From positions 62,001 to 126,000 of the forward strand of contig NZ_BAZK01000009.1 in NCBI RefSeq assembly GCF_001310815.1: a stretch of DNA of 64,000 nucleotides, read 5' to 3'. The notes beneath the pieces were generated by a model, which was not told the DNA's origin, made no database searches, and saw only the letters and a list, made by a program, of their open reading frames with translations. How positions within the stretch are numbered: position 1 is the stretch's first letter; every line of letters starts with the position of its first letter. The position numbers and the translations under genes are program-made. Source of the stretch: Pseudovibrio denitrificans JCM 12308. GTDB taxonomy: Bacteria; Pseudomonadota; Alphaproteobacteria; Rhizobiales; Stappiaceae. Below are positions 16,307-25,964 of this stretch, piece by piece.

Positions 16307-19133
16307 TTAGGCTATGAAATCACCGTAAATGTCGATTTCGGCAATGTGCAGATAGTCTCCATCTGGGTGAGTGACGAGCACTTGATCACCAACAATACCC
16401 CCAATATCAAACATCTGATTATGGTCTGATGTCAGTTCGGAAGATGTCCAAACCACATCCCCATCATCCAGTATCTTGATTTTCGCTCCGATCAAGCGAT
16501 CACTTGTGAGATCGTTATCCTGACGGTTCTCAAGGTCGATAAACTCAATCAATGCATCTTCACCCAGATTGATCCTCAACCAATGAGATTTATCGCTCCC
16601 CTTTGTGTGGTTGAATGTTCCGGTGTCACCGTCGAGCACGTTGCTTACGAGATGTTTGTTGGCGCTGGACATGGTGCTGGATTGCTTGACGGCGCTGAAG
16701 TCCAACGTGTCTGTCAGGTTTGTGAACTCATCGTTGTACGCGCGTTCAGCTAGTGCGGATGTCGCAATGGTCACATCGTATTTTGATGCATCGGTTTCAT
16801 TTGCTGAGACACTTGTGAGGAAGGACGATTTATCCAGTCCTGTCCAAGTCACTGAGTTGCCACTATCAATAGCAAGGCTGTTGCCTGATTTGGATAGCGA
16901 CTTCATCAGCGCATTGTAATCCGACTTACTGAGCCCTTCGAAGACCAAAACATCTTTGGTATCCAGGTCGGTGATCGTGTCTTTGCCAGAGTCCCCGGTA
17001 AACACAAAGGTGTCAAAGCCGCCACCGCCAGTCAGACTGTCGTTTCCACCAGCACCTGATAGGATGTTCTCACCATTGTCACCTTTGATGGTGTCATTCC
17101 CATCTGATCCAATCACATTTTCGAAGTAATACAAGACATCGGTATCTTCCGTAATGTCTTTATCGCCATCATTGTTGGTCACAATCGAATAAGTTGCATG
17201 GGAAACTGAGTAGTAGATGCCAAGATTTTCATTCCAAATCTTTGTGCCCAGATCAACGACGACGGAATCAGCTCCAAAGAAAGCTATAGTATCGCTGTCG
17301 GCAGAGCCGTCGAGGTTCTCGCCGCCATTGATGATATCTTTGCCTGCCCCTCCAAACAAAAGATCATCACCACCCATGCCATACAAAACCACCTTATCAG
17401 CGTAGTATCCGCTCTCTTGAGCAGTTTTGTTGGCCTCTGTTGGCACAAACCCGCCGAGGATGTCATTCAGATTAGTCCCCACCAAGTGTCGTTGTCATCT
17501 TCATTGTCGTAGATCGTCCAACCTGCATAGGCGCCCAAATCCATGTAAGCCACACCGGAGCCAGCCATTTCGCCGGTCCAACCTTCATCCAGCTCCTGTA
17601 TTTCGTCTCCGAAGTAGAGGCTGGTTCCGTCATAGCTGACATAGCTTTCCTTCAAACTTGCTCTGAGCCCATCCATAATTTCACTATTGATCGTGGCACC
17701 CTTGCCATTTACGGTCATATAGTCTGGAAAGAAATCAACAAGGTCGTCAGCCCATTTGACGCTGAGGATTTCGTAGTCTACGTTGTCGCGATTGTCCCGC
17801 AATGTGAATGCGTAATCGTTACCCGGCTCCCATGCGAAGAGGTAGTTTTCACTAGCACCTTCCGCGGTATTCCCCATCGGATCAGGATATGATCCTCCAG
17901 CGGATTGAAGTCATTGACTACAGCTTCAGAAGTCGTGCCCCAGTCTGCATCAATGGTGAAAGTTGTTTTCCGGGAACCCGTCATTTTATAGAAGGTGTCA
18001 AAACCGGAGGCTACGGCTCTTACAGTATTTCCGCCCAGCCAAGCCAATTTGCTATAGCCCCCAAAACCGGAGACCAGCAGGCCGGCCGTATCCAGGATCG
18101 ACGTCCAGCTGTTTCCCTTATCGCTGAAGGCTGCTGAAATATCGAGAACGAAGTCACTGGTGTAATCGGTGCTGCCATCGCCAATGATGAACATGTCTGC
18201 ACCAGAACCGCCCCAAAGCTGGTCACTCACGGTTTGGTCTTTCATCGAGCCGGAGGAGATAATATCGTTCCCTGTTCCTCCATAGATTGTATCAGCGCCC
18301 GTGCCGCCATCCAGAATATCATCGCCGTCATAACCGTAGATTGTGTCGTGGCCTGAACCACCATAGGCTATGTCGATATTGTCTGTTGGGCCATACAAAG
18401 TATCATAAAATGCTGCCCCATGAATGATGTCATTACCTTCACCACCATGCATTTTGTTGGCGCTTTCCGCGGTATTGCCGGATGAGCCACCCCAAATTGT
18501 ATCATTTCCCTTGCCGCCTTTGAGCAGATCAGCTCCTGAACCGCCGTAGATCGTATCCACGCCATCTCCGCCTTCAATGTGGTCATCGCCTCCATAACCG
18601 AAGAGCGTGTCGTTTCCTTTCCCGCCATAAAGGGTGTCGTTATGTTGTGTACCCTTCAGCGTGTCATCACCACCCTCCCCATAGGCAGTAACTCCATAAG
18701 ACAGACCACTAAAGTCGGCGATATCATTCTGACCGGTGAAGTTGAAGATCTCAATATTGTGTGCCGTGACAGTTAAGCTACTGAACGAGTTTGTATATTC
18801 AGTTCCGTATCCCCCTACGACTGTGACCGTGTCTTTGTCGACAACTTTAAGATCAATCGCTGCGATGTCCGGGCCATCGTAGATCAAAGAATCTATGCCA
18901 TCATAACCGTAGTAATGGAGATGTGGGTTTTTCTTTGCTTCTCCGCTTACCTTGCGCAATGATGCAAGAGTAACATGATCACCCTGGTCGGAACCAAAAA
19001 TGTCGAAGTTACTCTTCTTCTTTTTGATTCCACTGAATGTTTCCCTACCGGTAACATACTCATTTTTGCTATTGATGTATCTTGATCCCATTTGCTTATC
19101 CATGTGCCAGGCCGTGCATTCCATGCCGCGCAA
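16307..19133 (-). pseudogene. RTX (calcium-repeat) secreted protein with C-terminal F5/8-type lectin-like domain, frameshifted twice
   Basis: A large secreted protein, roughly 930 aa when frames are joined. Glycine-aspartate nonapeptides (GGKGNDTLFG, GGDGVDTIYGGSGADLL, GGTGNDII) fill about residues 150-320, and a second block (GMGGDDLLFGGAGKD, GSDGNDTIKGDNGENILSGAGGNDSL) comes later. They bind Ca2+ after type I export. The last 115 residues (SNVLDGDTGTFNHTKGSDKS, HWLRINLGEDALIEFIDLEN, GAKIKILDDGDVVW) resemble discoidin/fucolectin carbohydrate-binding domains. Frames break near 17,880 and 17,487; one missing base at each point rejoins them. The start is uncertain: ATG 19,091 has GGATAAG upstream, and a frame starting MYELDNPVLGN near 19,190 could be a true N-terminus joined by a further shift. 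The adjacent T1SS is its likely exporter; surface adhesion is the likely role. Confidence 0.78.
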
Positions 19134-19217
19134 ACGTCAGGTATGTGCGTTGCCTTGTTTCCCAGGACAGGATTGTCCAGCTCATACATGGATACTGCGG
19201 GCCTGACTTGAGATCTC

Positions 19218-19255
19218 GTGACAAACTGTGACAAACGCCTGCCACAGTTTGTCAC
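19218..19255. promoter_or_regulatory. Inverted and direct repeats upstream of the RTX gene, candidate response-regulator site
   Basis: GTGACAAACTGTG (19,218-19,230) and its perfect complement CACAGTTTGTCAC (19,243-19,255) are 12 bp apart. TGACAAAC also occurs twice in direct orientation with a 10-bp period (19,219 and 19,229), a layout typical of OmpR-family regulators. It lies between the histidine kinase stop and the RTX gene. No T-run follows on either strand, which argues against a plain terminator. Confidence 0.5.
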
Positions 19256-19260
19256 TCCGA

Positions 19261-20748
19261 TTAATCGTAGGCATGCAGAGGAAGGCGAAGCACTGCTTGC
19301 AGCCCTCCTGTGGGGCCGTTCAGCAAATGGACGCTGCCGCCGTGGTCGACCATAATTGTCTTGGTGATCGTCAGACCTAAGCCAGTGCCGGGTACATGTT
19401 GGGTCAGGCGCTCGAAGGGTTGGAACACGCGTTCGAGTTCATCCTCCGGAATGCCTGGGCCTTTGTCGGAGATGGTCACAATAGCTTCATCTCCGTCTTT
19501 TGATACACAAGCGCGGGCTTCTCCACCGTACTTACAGGCATTTTCAACCAGATTAGACAGACACCGTTGGATCGCGTTTACGCGACATGACACGATCACA
19601 GGTTCTGCGTCTGTCATCTCAACAAGTGCACCTTGCCCGTAGTGTTCTTCAACCACCACATCCAACAAAAGTGCAAGGTCAACCTTTTCAAGATTACCAT
19701 CTCGCATCACTGCACGCGAGAATGACATGATCGAGTCAATGTTGGTCTGCACACGATTTAGACGTGTCTCGATCTGGTTCTTTGTAGTGTCCGGTTCAAC
19801 AGATCCAACAAGCCGCTGGACCGCTGCCAAGGGGCCTTTAAGATCATGAGCAAGGCTGCGTAAAAGGCCGATTTGATAATCCACGGTCTGCGTGACACGC
19901 TCATTCATCCGATTGAAGGACTTGATGATTTCTTGAGTGTCGCGTGGGCCTTCTACAGCCAACTGAGACGCCAACTCACCACGACCAAGTCGCTCTGCCT
20001 GATGCGAAAGATTCCAGAACGGCCGCATAATGCGTCTGCTGATTAATAAGAGGACTATCGCGATCAAAAGTGAGGCGAGGCTTGATATTATGAGTTTCGT
20101 GTAAACTGAGTTGATCGGTGGTAAGCGCCTGAGCTGATAAACAGTTAGCCAATCGCCTGTAACATCATGGCGCAATGCTACTCTGTGAACTTCAACGCGT
20201 GGTTGGCTCCGAAGTAGGTTCATAAAATTGCCTGGCGGGGCTTGTTTCTCTTTAAAAACCCACTCCGGGACACTTTTGCGGTCAAACTCATGCACCCAAA
20301 GTGTTCGCGGAGGTTCTCCCAATCCCAAAATCGGTGAGCGTTCTGCAACCATCCCCTGGCGGGGAGGGGGAGTTGGATAGCCTCGTTCTGTGACAACAAC
20401 CTCTGAGACAGGTAAACCTGCTCGTGTGTACCAGGAAAGCGCTTCGGCCTCGATATCTGGACGGCGCACATCACCTTCAAGGACGGGCTTTTGAGGTCCC
20501 CATTCCATATGAATAGCTGGATTGGATAGGGATTGCGCATACCTTGCTCTCTGGTCTTTTGGCAGGATAAGACCTCCGCGAAAAGACTGGCCAGCCAACG
20601 TGATATGACGGGTTGTTTGACCTTCAGTCACAAGTTGCACGTCAGCAATGCGTGCTACAATCACATTTATAACTTGAACTGCCAGCACCAACCCGATGAC
20701 GAGCAACATAAGTTGTTGACCGAGCGTAAGACGCAACGACAACCTCAT
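19261..20748 (-). CDS. Sensor histidine kinase, membrane-bound
   Basis: About 495 aa from ATG 20,748 (MRLSLRLTLGQQLMLLVIG). Two transmembrane helices (about residues 8-30 and 215-235) bracket a periplasmic sensor region of unknown ligand. A HAMP linker follows (RRIMRPFWNLSHQAERLGRG). The phospho-acceptor His is in LLRSLAHDLKGPLAAVQRL. The ATPase domain has the N box NLVENACKYGG, G1 ISDKGPGIPEDE and G2 GTGLGLTI. It is divergent from its partner response regulator, with about 100 bp between starts. Frames that extend further upstream would overlap this shared promoter. Confidence 0.93.
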   Translation of the reverse strand: MRLSLRLTLGQQLMLLVIGLVLAVQVINVIVARIADVQLVTEGQTTRHITLAGQSFRGGLILPKDQRARYAQSLSNPAIHMEWGPQKPVLEGDVRRPDIEAEALSWYTRAGLPVSEVVVTERGYPTPPPRQGMVAERSPILGLGEPPRTLWVHEFDRKSVPEWVFKEKQAPPGNFMNLLRSQPRVEVHRVALRHDVTGDWLTVYQLRRLPPINSVYTKLIISSLASLLIAIVLLLISRRIMRPFWNLSHQAERLGRGELASQLAVEGPRDTQEIIKSFNRMNERVTQTVDYQIGLLRSLAHDLKGPLAAVQRLVGSVEPDTTKNQIETRLNRVQTNIDSIMSFSRAVMRDGNLEKVDLALLLDVVVEEHYGQGALVEMTDAEPVIVSCRVNAIQRCLSNLVENACKYGGEARACVSKDGDEAIVTISDKGPGIPEDELERVFQPFERLTQHVPGTGLGLTITKTIMVDHGGSVHLLNGPTGGLQAVLRLPLHAYD

Positions 20749-20848
20749 TGTTTTTATCTTTCTAATTTGGCATTGGCACATTTTGACGCGAAGACTGCAT
20801 CTGATGGGCACGCTGCAAATCCCATTGAATAGTTGAGGCCTGCACTTG

Positions 20849-21541
20849 ATGAGTGAAAGCATTTTGATCGTGGACGATGATCACGCCCTCGGGGAGGAGC
20901 TGGGAAAAGCTTTGATCACCGCAGGTTACACAACTCATCGCACGACGAGTGTCCCTGAAGCTCGTCAGGTTTGGAACAAGACGAAAATTGACCTCTGCTT
21001 AGTCGACATCGTTATGCCTGGCCCCTCTGGCAAAGTGTTTTGCCGCGAAATCAGAGAGCGTTCTGATGCCGCTATCATTATGATGAGCTCACTCAGCGAT
21101 CAAGACACGATCATTGCACTGCTTGATATTGGTGCTGATGACTACATCGTCAAACCATTTACTTTTCCGGAGATGATGGCGCGCGCAAGAGCCGTTTTGC
21201 GTCGTCGCAAAGATCACATCCAGCCACATTCAGCGTCTACACTGCAGATTGGAGACTGGACATTCGATCTTCAGTTGCGCCGCCTTTCCAACGCTGACGG
21301 TCTTGCTGTACCACTCACGCAAAGCGAAGCAACGGTTCTTCGATTTTTTGCGCAAAGCCCTGGCGTTGTTTTCTCCAGAGAAGACATTCTTGCCGTTGCG
21401 CGGACACGCCAACATGCTGGCAAGGACGACCGTTCTGTTGACACCCTAATCAAGCGTTTGCGGCGCAAGATTGAGGTTGAGCCTTCGAGCCCCAAACACA
21501 TCCTGACGGAATGGGGCAAAGGCTACACTTTCCAGAACTGA
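20849..21541 (+). CDS. OmpR/PhoB-family response regulator
   Basis: 230 aa. The receiver domain has the acidic pair in ILIVDDDHA, the phospho-accepting Asp in LCLVDIVMPGPSG and the Lys of DDYIVKPFT. The winged-helix output domain starts near residue 130 and ends DTLIKRLRRKIEVEPSSPKH-ILTEWGKGYTF. ATG 20,849 was preferred to the TTG one codon earlier. It pairs with the divergent histidine kinase. A TGACAAAC repeat next to the RTX gene is a candidate target, which is inference. Confidence 0.94.
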   Translation: MSESILIVDDDHALGEELGKALITAGYTTHRTTSVPEARQVWNKTKIDLCLVDIVMPGPSGKVFCREIRERSDAAIIMMSSLSDQDTIIALLDIGADDYIVKPFTFPEMMARARAVLRRRKDHIQPHSASTLQIGDWTFDLQLRRLSNADGLAVPLTQSEATVLRFFAQSPGVVFSREDILAVARTRQHAGKDDRSVDTLIKRLRRKIEVEPSSPKHILTEWGKGYTFQN

Positions 21542-21568
21542 CAGGCTGGCGAGCTCACCACACCACAT

Positions 21569-22663
21569 TCAATTATTGACTGGGGCTTCTCTACCCAAAG
21601 CTCTGTTAAACTTACTCAAGAACAGATCTTTGCCCTTAATGAGACGCGTAAGGAAGTTTCCGACTGTCATCAAAGACAAGAAAGAGTTCCCTTTTTCAGG
21701 ACCAAGGGGGATGAGGATCATTTGCTTGTTATCAGGTGCAAAGGCTTTCTGTTCTTCCAGTTTTTTGCCTTGAGAGACAGCACGCAATAGCTTGGCAAGC
21801 CAAGGTGCTTGCCGGTTAATTGCTATAACTGTCATGGGATCACCGTTGTCAGCGACATCTCCAACGGCAAACACATTCGACAAATCAGATGGGCGCATCC
21901 AGGGATCGACTTTAACTCTGTTGGCGCTGCTCTTTTCGACGCCCGGCAAAGCTTCCAGTAGCTCAGAACGTGCACGCGATCCAATGACTGGGAATATCAA
22001 GTCGGCAGAGATCTGATCTCCATTGCTGAGTTTCAATGTCCCTGAGTATGGCTCATTCAAGCTTTTCAGGTTCTCAGCCATAGCTCCAAGAATGACTTTG
22101 ACACCTGTTGCTTTCAGCTTTGCTTCAAGATTACGGCCAAGACGACTTGGGAAGTCTGGGAAAAGAGTCGAAGCAGACGAAACTAATGTAACTTGCTTGT
22201 CAGGCATAAAGTGAGAAATCTCACCCGCTAACTCAGTCCCAACCGCACCAGCACCAACTATCGCGACAGAACGAGCAGCCTTCAGTTGTTGATGAACATC
22301 TGCGTGATCATCAAGAAGCGCTTTGATGCTATTTTCCTTTGGTTTGAATGGTGTCGCATTCGCAGAACCGGTTGCCACAATGATGTAATCGGCAGGCACA
22401 TGTTCTCCATGTTCCAGCAAAACTCCGTTCGCCTCGACACTCTGCGCCCTTCCATGAATTATGGAGCCCTGCTTGAGCAAGCTATCATAGGGGATTAAGG
22501 CACGTTCCAGGATCTTTGGCTGGACAACCGCTCTTACCATTGCAGGCGTGTGAACAAAATGGGTGTTCTGCTCAATGAGAGTTACGTTCATATGCGCTTC
22601 TAAAGATTTAGCTAGCTCAATTCCGGCAAACCCGCCGCCGATTATTGCAACACGCTTTTTCAT
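21569..22663 (-). CDS. FAD-dependent pyridine nucleotide oxidoreductase (NDH-2/FSP1-like)
   Basis: 364-aa flavoprotein with an N-terminal FAD-binding GGGFAG motif (RVAIIGGGFAGIELAKSLE), a second Rossmann motif for NAD(P)H (VAIVGAGAVGTELAGEI) and the late FAD motif NVFAVGDVAD. The order and length fit type II NADH dehydrogenase or FSP1/AIFM2-like quinone reductases. The C-terminus has no obvious membrane anchor helix beyond a weak amphipathic stretch. It is divergent from a MerR regulator that probably controls it. Substrate and acceptor cannot be read from the sequence. Confidence 0.82.
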   Translation of the reverse strand: MKKRVAIIGGGFAGIELAKSLEAHMNVTLIEQNTHFVHTPAMVRAVVQPKILERALIPYDSLLKQGSIIHGRAQSVEANGVLLEHGEHVPADYIIVATGSANATPFKPKENSIKALLDDHADVHQQLKAARSVAIVGAGAVGTELAGEISHFMPDKQVTLVSSASTLFPDFPSRLGRNLEAKLKATGVKVILGAMAENLKSLNEPYSGTLKLSNGDQISADLIFPVIGSRARSELLEALPGVEKSSANRVKVDPWMRPSDLSNVFAVGDVADNGDPMTVIAINRQAPWLAKLLRAVSQGKKLEEQKAFAPDNKQMILIPLGPEKGNSFLSLMTVGNFLTRLIKGKDLFLSKFNRALGREAPVNN

Positions 22664-22810
22664 TGTTTTTGCCTTCCGAAAATACGATGAATGCTCACAA
22701 GGACCTGAGTAAGCCGCTTGTAGGCAGCATGACTGCTTGAGCGCAGCCTCTAATTAAGGTATGTAATAGTAGATATCGCAAACCATGGACCATTGTCAAC
22801 GGTATATATT

Positions 22811-23152
22811 ATGAAGATTGGCGAACTAGCAGAAGCAACCGGCCTAACCAGAGATACCATTCGGTTCTATGAGCGGAATGGGCTGATCAAATCTGAGGCA
22901 GGCAAACAGGCAACCAACTCCTACCGTGACTATCCGGAGGAGCTGGTTTTCCGACTGAATATCATTCAGCAAGCAAGAGATGCAGGAGTTTCCGTCTCTG
23001 ATATTAAAGCAATATTCGACGCACTGGACGGAAGCTGTGACCCCGCTGACGCAAAACTGGTAGTGGCAGAGAAAATCGCAGAGTTGGAAGCGAGTAAGCA
23101 GCAGATAGAAAGCACGATTGCCTTCTTCAAACAACAGCTTGCCAACTTGTAG
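22811..23152 (+). CDS. MerR-family transcriptional regulator
   Basis: 113 aa from ATG 22,811 (MKIGELAEATGLTRDTIRFY), the usual MerR start; an in-frame TTG at 22,793 is unlikely. The HTH and wing are followed by a dimerisation helix (VVAEKIAELEASKQQIESTI). The only cysteine, in DGSCDPAD, lies in the usual effector loop, so metal or redox sensing is possible but a single Cys does not establish it. A TTGACA on the minus strand at 22,794-22,799 could be the -35 of the divergent oxidoreductase promoter, where MerR proteins normally act. Confidence 0.88.
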   Translation: MKIGELAEATGLTRDTIRFYERNGLIKSEAGKQATNSYRDYPEELVFRLNIIQQARDAGVSVSDIKAIFDALDGSCDPADAKLVVAEKIAELEASKQQIESTIAFFKQQLANL

Positions 23153-23629
23153 TTCGAGCCGATGTTTGGGGTAACCATGCCAGCGTTTGTATGACTTGCT
23201 GCATTGCCATGAAGTAAATCATGCGAACGAGAACAGATTAATATTGGAGTTAAGCAGTTTTACAACTCATCGAGTTGGAGTAACCTATCATTAAATCATC
23301 AAGTAAGCGATAATTCACAAGTAAAATTGTAGAGTGTTAGATGGAGATCTGGCGAGCCTTTAAGCCAACTCTGCATACTTCAATCCTGGATTGAACTAGC
23401 TGAATGTCCGCTGTTGGCCCCATGCATCATTGATATTTGAATAATAGTTGCTATGAGTAGAAGTGCGCGGTGATAGTATTATTATATATGGTAGATATCT
23501 CGTAGCGTATTAATTCTGCAAATTAGAGTGCTTGTCGGTATAGCAATTTTGTTTTAGTAAGCAATAGTAGCTCGCTACAGATATTACTTTAGGTTTGCAT
23601 TAAAATAGATAATTTAGATATTTACATTT
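23153..23629. other. AT-rich gene-free stretch
   Basis: About 480 bp with no frame of coding quality on either strand and many short stops. It separates the MerR gene from the convergent NmrA-like gene. The visibly lower GC than in the exporter region suggests different ancestry. I see no RNA gene in it. Confidence 0.5.
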
Positions 23630-23674
23630 ATACTATAGTATCCGAAGAAATAAGCCATTCGGATACTATAGTAT
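23630..23674. repeat. Perfect 17-bp inverted repeat, AT-rich
   Basis: ATACTATAGTATCCGAA (23,630-23,646) and its exact complement (23,658-23,674) around an 11-nt loop. Each arm contains the smaller palindrome TACTATAGTA. It lies 12 bp beyond the stop of the NmrA-like gene. It may end that transcript, although no T-run follows, or it may be a protein site. Confidence 0.75.
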
Positions 23675-23686
23675 GTATCGACAAAC

Positions 23687-24559
23687 TCAGAATGCGGTTT
23701 CCACAAACGCTTCAAAGCCTACATTTACACCTGAGAGCTCATTCCCGTTAAACTCTGCAACTAGTAGATCGTTGTCGATTCCGCGATGCAGCTCATTAAA
23801 CAACTTCGCGTAATGCTTGCTAAAACCGATATGCGGTTGCGTATAGGCTTCGATGGATTGTTCATCAGTAAGTTCAAACACGCTGACATCTTTTCCGACT
23901 TTGCGACTAATAATCTTAGCCACCTCCAAAAAGCTCAGATTTTCACCGTGAATTTCATCAATAATTTTTCCCGACCACTTGTCTGACGTTAACCAGCTGA
24001 CGGCACGATCTGCAATGTCATCAGTAGAGTTGTATATCGTTTTGCTTTCAGCTTTGACCGGGAGAGGGATTATGCCTTTCTCATCAATAGGATTTTTAAA
24101 CCAGAGGAAGTTTTCCATGAAATAGCAAGCTCTAAGATGTACAACACTTGCAGCAGTACGATTGAGTTCTTGCTCAACATGGAACAACCCAACAATTGGT
24201 CCTGTCCCATATGGCAGGTGTCCTCCATATGATGATTGAAAAACAACCCTAGGGATCGCATTTGCAATCACCGCATCACGAAATTTTTTGCCTTGTTCAA
24301 TAAAATCCTGGAGATAGGTATCTGAGCTGTTACTCGGAGGGACCACCATATAAAGAACATCCAAATCAACTGTGCTTTCAATGAGTTGATCTAAGTCAGT
24401 AATGTCACAATTAGTGACTTTTACTGTGTCCCCATACGTTTCATAAGATTTTTCCGGTCGATGATCTAACAGGACTAGGTCGTGCTCTGAATCGGAAATC
24501 AAACGGCGCACTATTTTACTTCCAACGTTGCCACGCGGCGTAGTAATACCAACCTTCAT
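23687..24559 (-). CDS. NmrA-like NAD(P)-binding protein
   Basis: 290 aa from ATG 24,559, which has GGAGAA 6 bases upstream; an ATG 4 codons earlier is also in frame. The N-terminal motif is MKVGITTPRGNVGSKIVRRL, a TxxGxxG variant typical of atypical short-chain dehydrogenases. The active-site Tyr-Lys pair of classical SDRs is not obvious, so it may be a redox sensor or a quinone or flavin reductase rather than a dehydrogenase. An O-methyltransferase gene lies immediately upstream on the same strand (24-bp gap), so the two are probably co-transcribed. Confidence 0.8.
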   Translation of the reverse strand: MKVGITTPRGNVGSKIVRRLISDSEHDLVLLDHRPEKSYETYGDTVKVTNCDITDLDQLIESTVDLDVLYMVVPPSNSSDTYLQDFIEQGKKFRDAVIANAIPRVVFQSSYGGHLPYGTGPIVGLFHVEQELNRTAASVVHLRACYFMENFLWFKNPIDEKGIIPLPVKAESKTIYNSTDDIADRAVSWLTSDKWSGKIIDEIHGENLSFLEVAKIISRKVGKDVSVFELTDEQSIEAYTQPHIGFSKHYAKLFNELHRGIDNDLLVAEFNGNELSGVNVGFEAFVETAF

Positions 24560-24582
24560 TTTTTTCTCCATCGTGATGATAT

Positions 24583-25143
24583 TTATGTAGAGCGGTCAAC
24601 TTTCTGCAGAACGAATGTGTCGCCTGCTTCGATGGGGCTCTGTGCCTTCCAGAGTTTAGGGTTAGAAAACTCATCGGAAAGCTTCTTAGCTGTGTCTCGA
24701 TCCGCTAAGGCGATGTTTGCACAGACGAGGTAACCTCCTGAATTTAAGAGATTTTGTAGCTTCCGAATGATCGGAATAGTGGGTGCAAAACCATCAAAGA
24801 AAATTAAATCGTATCCAGGTGTCAGCTGTTTGAGTGTCCTTTCAAAATCACCATGGAACAATGTTACTTGTCTGGATAAGCCAACTTCTTTGATATGTTG
24901 GCTAGCGAGCTGAATGTGAGTGGCATCCGCATCAATTGTGTCTACTAGCGCAACTGGTGAACTAGAGGCCAGACAACATGCTGTATAGCCAAGTGCCGTT
25001 CCCAACTCGAGAATACGCTTTGGACGCAGAGCTGTTGCCAACTTTACGAGTGCGGCTCCATCTTCATATGTGTAGGCTCCACAACCGTGATCTTGTTGAT
25101 GTCGTCGAGTAGCCTCTTGAATTTTTATGTACGGATCAACCAT
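24583..25143 (-). CDS. Class I SAM-dependent O-methyltransferase
   Basis: 186 aa, shorter than typical CCoAOMT-like enzymes (about 215). The SAM-binding motif I is ILELGTALGYTACCLAS; the acidic residue of motif II is in DTIDADATHIQLA; and YDLIFFDGFAPT is the metal- and substrate-binding loop. Likely target is a small catechol-like molecule, but this is not readable. It lies just upstream of the NmrA-like gene on the same strand. Confidence 0.8.
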   Translation of the reverse strand: MVDPYIKIQEATRRHQQDHGCGAYTYEDGAALVKLATALRPKRILELGTALGYTACCLASSSPVALVDTIDADATHIQLASQHIKEVGLSRQVTLFHGDFERTLKQLTPGYDLIFFDGFAPTIPIIRKLQNLLNSGGYLVCANIALADRDTAKKLSDEFSNPKLWKAQSPIEAGDTFVLQKVDRST

Positions 25144-25319
25144 CTTAAGAACAGCCCTTCTTACTCGAATGAGACAACCTTTTTATCGTGTTAGTGTTTT
25201 TCTATGGGCTAGAACTTCTTTTTTTATATCAAATCATACCAACGACGTTTCTCTATCGGATGTGTTGCATTTAAGAAATAAGGCAAAGAATCCAGTTATT
25301 TACAGTGTTGAATACTAGG

Positions 25320-25883
25320 CTAATGAGTAGCGCCATTGTGTATGCACTTAATAGAACCAGGTACCGCACGAATAATTGATTGGAGTGCTATGCAGCTTTG
25401 TTCCGTTAACTTCGTTAGTGCCTGAATTACTTCAGGATCTTCCTGACTTTCTATAATGATGCTCACTTCGACCCCATTGCTCTGGCCTTCTTGACTCTGA
25501 GTCGCTGGTTCAACGGCAAGCATCGTGCTGAAATGCATTTTTAACTCAACCTTGAGGCTTTCAATCGCGATTTGTTGATGGTGTATGAACTCTTGCAGAT
25601 GTGTCAGAAGACAGAAAGCAACACCAGAAGTGAAGTAGCTCAGAGGAGAGGGAGCTTCATCACTTCCCCCCATTGCTTTCCCCTCATCACAGTGAATAAC
25701 AAAGTTGCTCCAGCTTGGCGCGTTAGGTTCAACCTCGGCAATTTTTTGCATTCCATTCAGGGGTTTGGCGACGACATTCAGCTCAAAGTCGAATGAAGAT
25801 CCTCTGCGTGGGGGCTTGAAAGGTGTAACTTCAAAACTTTCTGGTTGAACAGCTTCTGCTTTTTTTGAAACAAGGGGAAACAT
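25320..25883 (-). CDS. OsmC-family protein
   Basis: 187 aa. The OsmC fold signature is APSPLSYFTSGVAFCLLTHLQEF with the first redox Cys, and the second Cys is in LTEQSCIALQSII, as in peroxide-reducing OsmC/Ohr proteins. The N-terminal 35 residues are Pro- and Lys-rich and unlike the family. Thiol-dependent removal of organic hydroperoxides is the likely role. It stands alone, with gaps of about 80-180 bp to its neighbours on the same strand. Confidence 0.85.
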   Translation of the reverse strand: MFPLVSKKAEAVQPESFEVTPFKPPRRGSSFDFELNVVAKPLNGMQKIAEVEPNAPSWSNFVIHCDEGKAMGGSDEAPSPLSYFTSGVAFCLLTHLQEFIHHQQIAIESLKVELKMHFSTMLAVEPATQSQEGQSNGVEVSIIIESQEDPEVIQALTKLTEQSCIALQSIIRAVPGSIKCIHNGATH

Positions 25884-25964
25884 TTTGAAGATCCAACTCT
25901 CAGACTATTTTATTATTATTTGTCGAAGTCGCGTATAAACATGCCTACACAGCGACTATATTTG

